Shown here in pieces: positions 1-6,842 of a stretch of 9,447 bases of DNA. The stretch is from an uncultured Bacteroidota bacterium (GTDB taxonomy: Bacteria > Bacteroidota > Bacteroidia > NS11-12g > UBA955). The stretch lies in contig CAJBVU010000060.1 of assembly GCA_903959115.1 (NCBI GenBank), positions 1 through 9,447 on the forward strand. Direction: 5' to 3'. Each line of letters starts with the position of its first letter. The first letter of the stretch is position 1. Under the pieces are notes generated by a model that saw only the letters and a program-made list of their open reading frames with translations, ran no database searches and was not told where the DNA came from. Both the position numbers and the translations under genes were made by a program.

Positions 1-55
1 CGAACCGCTGTAAAGGGTTTTGCAGACCCGTGCCTAGCCGCTCGGCCATCCGACC
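1..55 (-). tRNA. tRNA-Cys (anticodon GCA), 3' part cut off by window edge
   Basis: Read on the minus strand from position 55, the sequence folds as a tRNA. It has a 7-nt acceptor 5' strand (GGTCGGA), a D arm with a GCC/GGC stem, an anticodon stem-loop with loop CTGCAAA (anticodon GCA at 23-21), a 4-nt variable region, the T stem AGCGG and the start of the T loop (TTCG). The 3' half of the T arm and the 3' acceptor strand lie beyond position 1. The GCA anticodon assigns cysteine. The outermost anticodon-stem pair (27-43) is C opposite U and so does not pair; the other four pairs are good. The gene reads in the same direction as the upstream ABC operon but has its own promoter-like box. Confidence 0.93.
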
Positions 56-68
56 TTTTAATGGAGTG

Positions 69-76
69 CAAATATA
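69..76 (-). promoter_or_regulatory. Bacteroidota -7 promoter box for tRNA-Cys
   Basis: On the minus strand this reads TATATTTG, an exact match to the Bacteroidota primary-sigma -7 consensus TAnnTTTG. It lies 13 nt upstream of the tRNA 5' end, which suits transcription with a short leader. No convincing TTTG/TTG -33 element is visible at the usual spacing. Confidence 0.6.
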
Positions 77-141
77 GCAAAAAAAGTGATTTCTTTGGGG
101 AAATTCGAAAAATCCTTGGACTAAAATCGAATCGATAACAT

Positions 142-846
142 TTATGAAATCACTCGGCCATCCGCCATTTCAATGATTCTATCGGTTCTTTTCGCAAAAT
201 CGGTATCGTGCGTAACCACCAATAGGCTAGTCCCCAATTCGCTACTGAGCTCTTTGAAAATATCAAAAACAATTTCGGCATTTTTACTATCCAAATTCCC
301 CGTAGGTTCATCGCCCATAATGATTTTTGGCTCATTAATTAATGCCCTGGCAATGGCCACCCGCTGCTTCTGCCCACCCGATATTTGCGTCGCTTTTTTT
401 GTCGCCTGGTTGTCTACGCCTAACAATCGCAACTGCTTCATCGCATCAAATTCAACTTCCTCCTTCGATTTTTTTCCCAATTTCAAGCCAGGCATCATCA
501 CATTTTGCAAGACACTGAATTCAGGCAACAAATAGTGAAATTGAAACACAAAGCCTATGTGCTCATTGCGAACAACGGCCAATTCGTTTCCGCTTAATCC
601 GGTGATCAGTCGATCTGCCAAGAACAATTGACCTTTGTAATTGGTATCCATCGTACTTAAAATGTATAGCAAAGTGCTCTTGCCACATCCCGATTTTCCC
701 ATGATGGAAACAAACTCTCCCTTATCTACCCAAATGTTAATGTCCTTTAATACTTCAACTTCTACAGGATCCACAAACGACTTCTGGACATCCACAGTTC
801 TGAGAATATGGTTGTTCTGGGGTGAGGTGGATTCAGCGTATGCCAT
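142..846 (-). CDS. ABC transporter ATP-binding protein (LolD/MacB-type)
   Basis: This 234-aa nucleotide-binding subunit powers the ABC exporter whose other parts are encoded just upstream. All core motifs are present: Walker A GKSGCGKST (residues 50-58), Q-loop Gln102, signature ISGGQ (155-159, Ile in place of the usual Leu), Walker B ending in Asp179-Glu180, and the switch His213 in VTHD. The sequence 'GDEPTGNLD' and the roughly 230-aa length are typical of the MacB/LolD/FtsE branch, which pairs with FtsX-fold permeases. The protein is cytoplasmic and should bind the permease on the inner face of the membrane. It is the third gene of the operon, 40 nt after the permease, and has no clear Shine-Dalgarno. 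The roughly 15 residues before 'LRTVDVQKSF' are slightly more than usual, so a later start is conceivable, but there is no good internal ATG. The transported substrate cannot be read from the sequence. Confidence 0.93.
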   Translation of the reverse strand: MAYAESTSPQNNHILRTVDVQKSFVDPVEVEVLKDINIWVDKGEFVSIMGKSGCGKSTLLYILSTMDTNYKGQLFLADRLITGLSGNELAVVRNEHIGFVFQFHYLLPEFSVLQNVMMPGLKLGKKSKEEVEFDAMKQLRLLGVDNQATKKATQISGGQKQRVAIARALINEPKIIMGDEPTGNLDSKNAEIVFDIFKELSSELGTSLLVVTHDTDFAKRTDRIIEMADGRVIS

Positions 847-886
847 GGGAGTCTGCTTGCTTGATTTGAAGGATTCTGATTTCTAC

Positions 887-2146
887 TTATTGACCTCTGA
901 TGATATCAACTGGATCGATTTTACTGGCTTTTTTGGCGGGTAAATATCCAGCGAAAAATGTAGTGATTAATGCAAACACCGACCCAATTAAATAGAATAG
1001 AGGGTCGAAATTTACTGGGAAAGTTTTAACCGTGGGAATAGCCTCAGTTTCAAAAGGTGCCTTGCTAATGGCATAGCTCATCACTCCGCCCAACAGTAGG
1101 CCAAGCAATCCTCCCACAATGCCGATAAACATGGCTTGATAAATGAAAATCTTCTTTACATCGGAACCGGAAAAACCTGTGGCCTTCAAGATCGCGATGT
1201 CGTTCATTTTTTCATAAATCACCATATTTAGAATGTTGTAAATTCCAAAACCCGCCACAATCAATAGGGTGATGCTTACCGCGTAAGTAATGATATTTCT
1301 TATGCTTGTGCCTGTTTCAAACTGCGCATTTGCTGTTTTTATGTCGATGGCGTTAACACCGTAGGTGTTGGCGATTTGGTCCGACATGTATTTGGCTTTC
1401 TCAATGTCGTACAGTTTTACGCTTATGTCCGTTATGAAATTATTGCCCTGACCTGCAATGCGCTGCGCCATTTTTACATTTACGTAACTCTGCATTTTGT
1501 CTAAATCAGCCAATCCACTCTGGAAGAACCCAACAATTTTTAATCGAAATGTAGCGCCCGTACTACTGAGCATTTGCACCCGATCGCCGATGTTTAAACT
1601 TAGTTTTTTGGCGACCCCAATGCCCAATACGATGCCGTTTTCATTGTTGGCCAAATCGGAAGGATTTGCTCCCACGATGTATTGCTTGAAATTAAACAAC
1701 CGATCCTCTTCCAAGACGTCAATTCCGATGGCATTTCCATTTAATAAAACAGAGCCGGATTGGTAAAATATTCTTGCACTCACTTGGGGTGTCACCCCTT
1801 TGATAAGCGCATTTTTCTTTAACACCGCCATCATCGGCAGGCTATTTCTAACGCTACTCAATTCTTGTTTGGGTTTGATCGAGTGAATCATGTTGACATG
1901 GCCCTTGTATTTCGTGGATTTTTCGATGGGTTGAACCGGGCTAGGTTTTACCTCGTTGTAAATTCTGACATGGGGAGTGCGATTCAAAATCAGACCATCG
2001 AGCAAGCCATTTAAACCCGTCATGAAGCTCACGAGAACGATGAAGGTGCCGATGCCAAAGGTGACACCTAAGCTGGCAATAGCGCTTTGCTTTTTGCGGG
2101 TGAGCAAATGGGTTTTGGCAATCTGAATCAATACACCGTTGCTCAT
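887..2146 (-). CDS. ABC transporter permease, FtsX/MacB/LolC-E fold
   Basis: This 419-aa inner-membrane permease has the four-helix MacB/LolC layout. TM1 is at about 25-45, a large periplasmic domain (MacB_PCD-like) at about 50-280, and TM2, TM3 and TM4 at about 285-310, 333-360 and 383-402. The stretch 'EKMNDIAILKATGFS' (312-326) after TM2 and the C-terminal 'KKASKIDPVDIIRG' are hallmarks of the FtsX domain, where the cytoplasmic coupling helix meets the ATPase. Such proteins do not form a classical channel; they transmit ATP hydrolysis to the periplasm as a mechanical movement (known for MacB and LolCDE). The start lies 7 nt after the stop of the adaptor gene, which points to co-transcription. 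The leader is C-rich with no Shine-Dalgarno. The ATPase is a separate gene, so this is a split version of MacB. An export role is well supported; the cargo (drug, lipopeptide or lipoprotein) is unknown. Confidence 0.92.
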   Translation of the reverse strand: MSNGVLIQIAKTHLLTRKKQSAIASLGVTFGIGTFIVLVSFMTGLNGLLDGLILNRTPHVRIYNEVKPSPVQPIEKSTKYKGHVNMIHSIKPKQELSSVRNSLPMMAVLKKNALIKGVTPQVSARIFYQSGSVLLNGNAIGIDVLEEDRLFNFKQYIVGANPSDLANNENGIVLGIGVAKKLSLNIGDRVQMLSSTGATFRLKIVGFFQSGLADLDKMQSYVNVKMAQRIAGQGNNFITDISVKLYDIEKAKYMSDQIANTYGVNAIDIKTANAQFETGTSIRNIITYAVSITLLIVAGFGIYNILNMVIYEKMNDIAILKATGFSGSDVKKIFIYQAMFIGIVGGLLGLLLGGVMSYAISKAPFETEAIPTVKTFPVNFDPLFYLIGSVFALITTFFAGYLPAKKASKIDPVDIIRGQ

Positions 2147-2153
2147 GGGGGAA

Positions 2154-3230
2154 TTATTTACCGGTGGGGATCAGAATTTGTGATTTCTCATTCAAGCCAT
2201 CAAGAATTTCAACGAATTCTAGGTTTTTCAAGCCCGTCTTCACTGTAACCGCGCCATCTGTGGTTTTAACGATATTGTTTTTTTCAAGACTGCCAATTGG
2301 AATTAATAGTGCCTTGGGTTTTTGCGCAATTACGATGTTTACTTCTGCGCTCAATCCAGGGTATAAAGTCTCCGGACGGGTATTGAAAGCCGCTTCAATT
2401 ACAAATGATTGGGTTTTGGGATTCATAATCGGAGTGATGCGCGATACGTGACCTTCAAACGATTGGTCATAAGCATCCATTGAAATTAGAACGGTCTGAC
2501 CCAATTTGATCTTCACGATATCCATTTCATCAACTTCCATAACCACCAAATAATCTTTACTGTTTCCTATAATCGCCAAAGGCTTTTGAGGGGAAATCCA
2601 TTCTCCTTTTTTCGCAAGTAACTGAAATACCTCACCACCGATGTCGGATCTTACCGCGTAATCCCCCAAATTCTTTGTCGCCACATTCGCATTGGCCTGC
2701 GCTTGATTCTGATTGAAACGCAATTGATTTTTGACCTGTATAAGCTTGGCATTTAATGCGATGACAGAGTTCTTACTTGCGATAGATGCCAAACGACGTG
2801 ATTCGAGTTGACTTAAGCTGCCAATTTCCTTTGAATATAAATTTTGCTGTCGTTGGAAGTTAACGGAGTCCAATTTCGATTGCTCTTTGGCTGATTTTAG
2901 CTGCGCCTCCAATTCCTGAACTTGAATGGCAGACTGTTTTGATAATACTACCGCCGATTCTGCATTGTTGGCAGAGTTGGTCGCTGCTGTATTTTCCAAA
3001 TAGGCGATCAAGCCGCCAGCCGCGATTAAATCGCCTTCATCGACATCAAACGAAAGGATTTTCCCCGCGATGGCAGGGTAGAGGGTATACTGTTCCGCAG
3101 CCTGAATCGTAGCACTGGCGTAAACCGATTCGGTAATGGGTTTGATTGTGGGAGTAATCGTTTTTTCCTTATTGCCGCAACCCGAAATAAGCGACATCGC
3201 AATAAGTGAAAATGAGATTGGGAATTTCAT
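2154..3230 (-). CDS. Periplasmic adaptor / membrane-fusion lipoprotein (HlyD/MacA-like)
   Basis: This 358-aa adaptor should link the inner-membrane ABC permease to an outer-membrane channel. It begins with a lipoprotein signal peptide with lipobox I-S-G-Cys18, so it is probably lipid-anchored. The N-terminal lipoyl half is at about 51-79 ('DVDEGDLIAAGG'). A long Gln/Ala/Lys-rich helical hairpin, predicted coiled coil, spans about 80-185. The second lipoyl half is at about 190-223, a beta-barrel at about 226-302, and a membrane-proximal domain runs to the C terminus ('LLIPIGSLE'). I chose the ATG at 3230 because an upstream in-frame start would have to be TTG and would add only three residues. 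It is the first gene of the ABC operon. The usual TolC-type partner is not in this window and may be encoded elsewhere. Confidence 0.9.
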   Translation of the reverse strand: MKFPISFSLIAMSLISGCGNKEKTITPTIKPITESVYASATIQAAEQYTLYPAIAGKILSFDVDEGDLIAAGGLIAYLENTAATNSANNAESAVVLSKQSAIQVQELEAQLKSAKEQSKLDSVNFQRQQNLYSKEIGSLSQLESRRLASIASKNSVIALNAKLIQVKNQLRFNQNQAQANANVATKNLGDYAVRSDIGGEVFQLLAKKGEWISPQKPLAIIGNSKDYLVVMEVDEMDIVKIKLGQTVLISMDAYDQSFEGHVSRITPIMNPKTQSFVIEAAFNTRPETLYPGLSAEVNIVIAQKPKALLIPIGSLEKNNIVKTTDGAVTVKTGLKNLEFVEILDGLNEKSQILIPTGK

Positions 3231-3236
3231 CGAATA

Positions 3237-3244
3237 CAAAGTTA
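3237..3244 (-). promoter_or_regulatory. Candidate -7 promoter box for the ABC operon
   Basis: The minus strand reads TAACTTTG here, an exact TAnnTTTG match in the 72-nt gap between the amidohydrolase stop and the adaptor start. Only 6 nt separate it from the ATG at 3230, so a transcript from it would be nearly or fully leaderless. No -33 TTTG is visible at the expected distance. The ABC operon could instead be read through from the amidohydrolase gene, since I find no terminator between them. Confidence 0.4.
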
Positions 3245-3302
3245 TGGTTTTGTAAAAAAATGAATGATGATGAATGTCATGTTAATGGAACTTTGCCCCC
3301 AA

Positions 3303-5018
3303 TTAACGAGAATAAACGGCAGCACCACCAAGGTATGTAGCCCTTACTTTGGTTTTCAATATCTTACTCGGCTCGGCGGTCATGATGTCGGTATTTAAAA
3401 CAACAAAATCAGCCAATTTCCCGGTTTCGAGCGACCCTGTTCTTGTTTCATCAAAATTTGCATATGCGGCCCACAAGGTCATTCCCCAAAGGGCTTGTTT
3501 CCTCGATAATGCCTGTTCTCCGATAAACGGTTTTTCCAGTTTCCCTCCCGCATCCATTCGCTGCGTAGCAGAATAGAAAGTATGAATCGGCGAAATGCCT
3601 TCAACGGGAAAATCTGTACCCAAAGCGATGATTTTGGATTGACGTAGTAGGTTTTGATAGGCGTATCCACCTTTATTTATGGTATTGCACAATCTACTGT
3701 CTGCCCAAGCAGCGTCGGAGGTAGCATGGGTTGGCTGAACACTTGGAATGATGCTGCGTTTGGAAAACAACTTTTGATCCTTGCCACTTACAATTTGCGC
3801 GTGTTCGATTCTCCATCGTGCATCGTAACCTTCAGGGATATTCTTATTAAATGTTTTTAAAGCGATAGTATTTGCGCTATCTCCGATGGCATGCACGCAA
3901 ACTTGAAAGCCCTTGTTGAGTAAATAAACTTGGTACATTTCAAACTTGGGGATTGTCATCAATTGAAGCCCCTTATGACCGAGTTGGTCGCAGTAATCGC
4001 CTTTCAACAATGCTCCGCGAGATCCTAGCGCGCCATCTAAATAGAATTTCATTGACCGAACCGTTAGCATGTCGTCGAATATCATTCCGTTGCGAGACAC
4101 GTAACTCAGATTTTCTTCACTGCAAGCTAGCATTGCATAGATTCGCATCGGCAATTCTTTTTTGAATTGAAGATCTTGAATCATATTAATATCTTCTACT
4201 TTAATTCCTGCTTCTACCAATTGCGTTAACCCTTGAGAATGACAGTTTTTGAGACCTGTTTTGAGGTAGGGTTGCCAAACGGAATAGGGGACGTCTGGAA
4301 TTTGATTTTTCACAATTTCGGCGGCATTGTCGATGCAAATTCCTGTAAATGTTCCCGTTTTTGGATTTGTTCCCGAATTTATCAAATCAGCAGTTGGAAT
4401 GGGTTTGCTGAAAATAAACTCACCCCCTTCTACAAGGGTATCGGGGTTTAGGTGTAGCCTGTTTATCGCGGCTTGGTTGATCCAAACTGCATGACCGTCT
4501 ATTCTACTTAAACAAACGGGTAAGTTGGGGAAGGCTTTGTTAAGCGCATCCATGTTTGGAAATTCTTTATTTTCCCAGTCATTTTGATCCCAGCCTCTGC
4601 CAACGATCCAAGGTTTAGGATTGGCGTCAGTTGTACGAAATCTCGCTTTGTTTTTTTTGACGTACTTCTTAAGGCGTTTGATAACTTCTTGTTCCGATTT
4701 CGTGCCAACTAAGTCGGCTTGCGACAGTCCTTTGGTGTAGGCAAGGAAATGACAGTGCGCATCGATAAAGCCCGGGTAGATGATATTGCTGCCATAATTG
4801 ATGAATCTGGCCTTTGGGTAAAGGGAATCAGCCGTTTTGTCGGAACCTATGTAAAGAATCACGCCATTGGAAATAACCATTGAGGTGGCGATTGAAAAAC
4901 CCGTGTCCGCGGTGTAGATTTTTTCAGCCTTGTAAATAATGGTATCTGATTGATTCTGAGCGTTTAATCCGAGAATGGATATTAGGCTTACTGAGAAAAA
5001 TGATAATAGTTGCTTCAT
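3303..5018 (-). CDS. Exported metal-dependent amidohydrolase, YtcJ-like (amidohydrolase_3 family)
   Basis: This 571-aa protein belongs to the amidohydrolase superfamily, YtcJ/N-substituted-formamide-deformylase-like branch. Numbered from the chosen start, the metal-site motifs are HxH at His88/His90 ('DAHCH'), His176 ('IDGHA'), the candidate carboxylated Lys324 ('KFYLDGALGSRGA'), His376 ('VHAIGD'), His406 ('RIEHAQ') and Asp469 ('LGTDFPV'). The C-terminal 'TGSLETGKLADFVVL' closes the small composite beta domain. It starts with a clear signal peptide (about 20 residues, ending near 'LNAQ'), so it acts in the periplasm or outside the cell. In-frame ATGs at 5033 and 5069 would put 5 or 17 extra residues before the hydrophobic segment; I chose 5018 because it gives a normal signal peptide. 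The family hydrolyses amide-like C-N bonds, but the natural substrate is unknown. Length and motifs look intact. It lies upstream of the ABC operon on the same strand, with no evident functional link. Confidence 0.9.
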   Translation of the reverse strand: MKQLLSFFSVSLISILGLNAQNQSDTIIYKAEKIYTADTGFSIATSMVISNGVILYIGSDKTADSLYPKARFINYGSNIIYPGFIDAHCHFLAYTKGLSQADLVGTKSEQEVIKRLKKYVKKNKARFRTTDANPKPWIVGRGWDQNDWENKEFPNMDALNKAFPNLPVCLSRIDGHAVWINQAAINRLHLNPDTLVEGGEFIFSKPIPTADLINSGTNPKTGTFTGICIDNAAEIVKNQIPDVPYSVWQPYLKTGLKNCHSQGLTQLVEAGIKVEDINMIQDLQFKKELPMRIYAMLACSEENLSYVSRNGMIFDDMLTVRSMKFYLDGALGSRGALLKGDYCDQLGHKGLQLMTIPKFEMYQVYLLNKGFQVCVHAIGDSANTIALKTFNKNIPEGYDARWRIEHAQIVSGKDQKLFSKRSIIPSVQPTHATSDAAWADSRLCNTINKGGYAYQNLLRQSKIIALGTDFPVEGISPIHTFYSATQRMDAGGKLEKPFIGEQALSRKQALWGMTLWAAYANFDETRTGSLETGKLADFVVLNTDIMTAEPSKILKTKVRATYLGGAAVYSR

Positions 5019-5058
5019 CGTTTGGGGGTTCATGGCACATTTGTTGTTACAAGGTTCG

Positions 5059-5066
5059 CAAATCAA
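5059..5066 (-). promoter_or_regulatory. Possible -7 box for the amidohydrolase gene
   Basis: The minus strand reads TTGATTTG, one mismatch from TAnnTTTG, 40 nt upstream of the chosen start at 5018. If it is used, transcription would begin downstream of the ATG at 5069, which would exclude that longer start. No good -33 element is seen. Confidence 0.28.
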
Positions 5067-5071
5067 CATTT

Positions 5072-5079
5072 GTTATTTG
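5072..5079 (+). promoter_or_regulatory. Possible -7 box for the plus-strand operon
   Basis: GTTATTTG keeps the TTTG half of the Bacteroidota -7 consensus but not the TA. It lies 17 nt before the ATG at 5097, inside the 78-nt divergent gap that must hold the operon promoter if all six plus-strand genes are co-transcribed. The assignment rests mostly on position. Confidence 0.25.
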
Positions 5080-5096
5080 CAAAAATCACCAATAAT

Positions 5097-5615
5097 ATGA
5101 ACAAACGAAACATCATTCTCACAGTTTTGGCGATTTTCGTCATGGGTATCGCTATTGGTTACTATTTATACACCAAACCTTCTGAGATTAAATCAACAGG
5201 AAATCCTGATTTCGAGAAGGATATCAACGCCTGGGTAAAGGAGCTAGACTCTGATACTGGCGCGGCAAATACATTTTCTTCGTTTGTTGGTAAGTCGGTT
5301 AAATTGACAGCGGAAGTAGGTGATGTGGTGGGTGATTCTAGTGTAACTTTACAATTGAAATCTGGCGTTGAAGGTTTCTTTGTTAATGCTAATTTCCATA
5401 CTTCGATGAATTCTGCGGTAAGTGGAGTGGTTGCGGGTGATATTGTTACCGTTCAATGTGTTTGTGATGGTCTTGTGGTTCCTATGTCGGCAGATGATTT
5501 GTTCGCTGAAAAGAAAATCGATCTATCACGCTGCGATTTATTAAAACATGAGAAACATCAAAGCGATGTAAGTCGTTCTGTGGAGCATGAAAATTCGGAT
5601 TCAATCAAAAAATAA
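5097..5615 (+). CDS. Membrane-anchored OB-fold protein (tRNA_anti-like family)
   Basis: This 172-aa protein has one N-terminal membrane segment (about residues 6-25, followed by 'YYLYTKP') and a soluble part that should face the periplasm. Residues 45-150 resemble the tRNA_anti-like OB-fold proteins common in Bacteroidota, with successive beta-strand-like stretches 'KSVKLTAEV', 'SSVTLQL', 'GFFVNANF', 'GDIVTVQC' and a closing helix 'SADDLF'. Cys121, Cys123 and Cys146 cluster near the end of the fold and might form a disulfide. The tail (about 150-172) is polar and His/Ser/Glu-rich. The function of the family is unknown; despite the name there is no reason to expect tRNA binding in the periplasm. 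I chose the ATG at 5097 because a longer reading from 5010 would overlap the divergent amidohydrolase start and put 29 non-signal-like residues before the membrane helix. It is the first gene of the operon, 6 nt before the YceI gene. Confidence 0.82.
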   Translation: MNKRNIILTVLAIFVMGIAIGYYLYTKPSEIKSTGNPDFEKDINAWVKELDSDTGAANTFSSFVGKSVKLTAEVGDVVGDSSVTLQLKSGVEGFFVNANFHTSMNSAVSGVVAGDIVTVQCVCDGLVVPMSADDLFAEKKIDLSRCDLLKHEKHQSDVSRSVEHENSDSIKK

Positions 5616-5621
5616 AAACAT

Positions 5622-6164
5622 ATGAAAAAGACCCTTCTAATATTGGCAGTGACAGCAATCGCTGGATTTGCGCAAGCGCAAGTATTTAAAACTTCAGCAG
5701 GAAACATCTCATTCAAGAGCAAAACAGCCATTGAAGAATTTACTGCTACCAATGCACAGGTTGAAGCGGCCATTGCTCCTGCAAAAAATCAGATGCAATT
5801 TCGCGTGCCTGTGAATGGATTTCAGTTTAAATCTGGGTTGATGCAGAAGCACTTCCAAGAGAATTACATGGAAACTTCTCAGTTTCAATACAGCAATTTT
5901 GTTGGAAAAATTTCAAACATGGCAACAGTGAATTTCACTAAAGATGGTGAGTACCCTGTTGAGTCAGTTGGGAAACTGACAATGCACGGGGTGACAAAAG
6001 ACATCACCGTACCTGGAAAAGTGATTGTTAAAGGCGGTAATGTGGTTTTGAAAGCAAATTTCAAGATCAAATGTTCAGATTATCAGATTAAAATTCCGGC
6101 TGCTAGTTCGGCATCGGTTTCTGACGATATCGATATTGCTGTGGATTGTGCTTTGGCAAAGTAA
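5622..6164 (+). CDS. YceI family periplasmic protein
   Basis: This 180-aa protein has a type I signal peptide (cleavage likely after Ala19, 'AQA|QV') and a full YceI lipocalin-like domain. Diagnostic stretches are 'FRVPVNGFQFKSGLMQKHF' (60-78) followed by 'ENYMET', 'FVGKI' (93-97), 'GKLTMHGVTKDITVPG' (117-132) and 'DYQIKIP' (153-159). YceI domains form a barrel with a hydrophobic cavity. Characterised members bind polyisoprenoids or other amphiphiles, and several are encoded next to cytochromes. Cys151 and Cys176 could form a disulfide. The gene starts 6 nt after the OB-fold gene behind an A-rich leader with no Shine-Dalgarno. A 27-nt gap without a terminator separates it from the haem-lipoprotein gene. 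A role as carrier of a lipid or quinone-like ligand for the neighbouring redox proteins is possible but is only inferred. Confidence 0.9.
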   Translation: MKKTLLILAVTAIAGFAQAQVFKTSAGNISFKSKTAIEEFTATNAQVEAAIAPAKNQMQFRVPVNGFQFKSGLMQKHFQENYMETSQFQYSNFVGKISNMATVNFTKDGEYPVESVGKLTMHGVTKDITVPGKVIVKGGNVVLKANFKIKCSDYQIKIPAASSASVSDDIDIAVDCALAK

Positions 6165-6191
6165 TCTCAATCTACAACGTCAATTCAAACC

Positions 6192-6842
6192 ATGAACATC
6201 AAAAAGTTTTCGCTCATCGCCGCCTTCGCCTTCGTGGGTGTTTGGGGCATGCAATCCTGTCAGCACGAACAAATGGGCGATCCCAATGCAGCCATCTGCT
6301 TTGAGAGAGATATCCTGCCCATCATCAATTCCAAATGCGCCATGAGTGGTTGTCACGATGCCGGCACCGCAGCAGAAGGATACGATTTATCGAACTATAA
6401 AAAAATCGTCAGCGACGGGATAGTAAAAGGCAAGCCGAACAGTTCAGAATTGTATGAAGTGGTTGCAGACAACGAAATGCCACCCAAAGGATATACAAAA
6501 CTTTCAGACGCTGAAAAGCAAATGCTTTACGATTGGATCGCCGATGGTGCCAAAAACGGTATCAACTGTGCGGTGAAATGTGATTCTGCGGTGTCTGGAT
6601 TTACCGCGGTGATTCAGCCCATGATGACAAAATACTGTGTGGGTTGTCACGCCTATCCCAATGCCTCCGCCCAAGTGGAACTTTCAGGGTATATCGGTGT
6701 GAAAAACGCCATCAACCAAGGCTTGCTAAAATCACTAGACCATAGCGGTAATTACCCCATGCCCAAGGGCGGTGCCAAATTGAGCGATTGTGAAATCAAC
6801 CAAGTGCGCAATTGGATTCAAAGAGGAGCTCCTAATGACTAA
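6192..6842 (+). CDS. Di-haem c-type cytochrome lipoprotein with two tandem PSCyt1-like domains
   Basis: This 216-aa exported protein has an N-terminal signal peptide ending in M-Q-S-Cys23, a relaxed lipobox of the kind common in Bacteroidota, so it is probably an outer- or inner-membrane lipoprotein. It contains two tandem cytochrome domains. Domain 1 (about 34-120) has the haem motif Cys49-x4-Cys54-His55 (CX4CH, not the usual CXXCH) and a likely axial Met96 ('EMPPKG'). Domain 2 (about 128-213) has Cys149-x2-Cys152-His153 and a likely axial Met190 ('PMPKGG'). Each domain ends in a helix of the form 'LSDxE...WIxxGA'. The pattern 'DILPIINSKC' before the motif is typical of the planctomycete-cytochrome-C (PSCyt1) family. 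The role is electron transfer; partner unknown. Its last 8 nt overlap the next gene. Confidence 0.88.
   Translation: MNIKKFSLIAAFAFVGVWGMQSCQHEQMGDPNAAICFERDILPIINSKCAMSGCHDAGTAAEGYDLSNYKKIVSDGIVKGKPNSSELYEVVADNEMPPKGYTKLSDAEKQMLYDWIADGAKNGINCAVKCDSAVSGFTAVIQPMMTKYCVGCHAYPNASAQVELSGYIGVKNAINQGLLKSLDHSGNYPMPKGGAKLSDCEINQVRNWIQRGAPND
6822..6828 (+). promoter_or_regulatory. Shine-Dalgarno-like site before the mono-haem cytochrome
   Basis: AGAGGAG lies 6 nt before the ATG at 6835, inside the end of the upstream gene. It supports 6835 as the start of the next gene. Such a site is uncommon in Bacteroidota, where Shine-Dalgarno sequences are usually weak. It could also simply reflect the Arg-Gly-Ala codons it lies in. 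Confidence 0.4.

Noticed and set aside
124..134. Palindrome ATCGAATCGAT between the ATPase stop and the tRNA
   Set aside because: It is too short and has no usable loop or T run for a terminator. With one copy there is no support for an operator.
173..535. 120-codon open frame on the plus strand
   Set aside because: It lies wholly antisense to the ATPase gene, whose motifs are intact, and its translation shows no domain-like features.
3245..3300. T-run on the minus strand after repeated CAT/TCAT triplets, as a possible terminator after the amidohydrolase gene
   Set aside because: The triplets form direct or mirror repeats, not an inverted repeat, so no stable stem precedes the T run.
5097..5615. 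tRNA-binding or tRNA-processing function, suggested by the family name 'tRNA_anti-like'
   Set aside because: The protein has an N-terminal membrane anchor and probably faces the periplasm. The name only reflects the OB fold.
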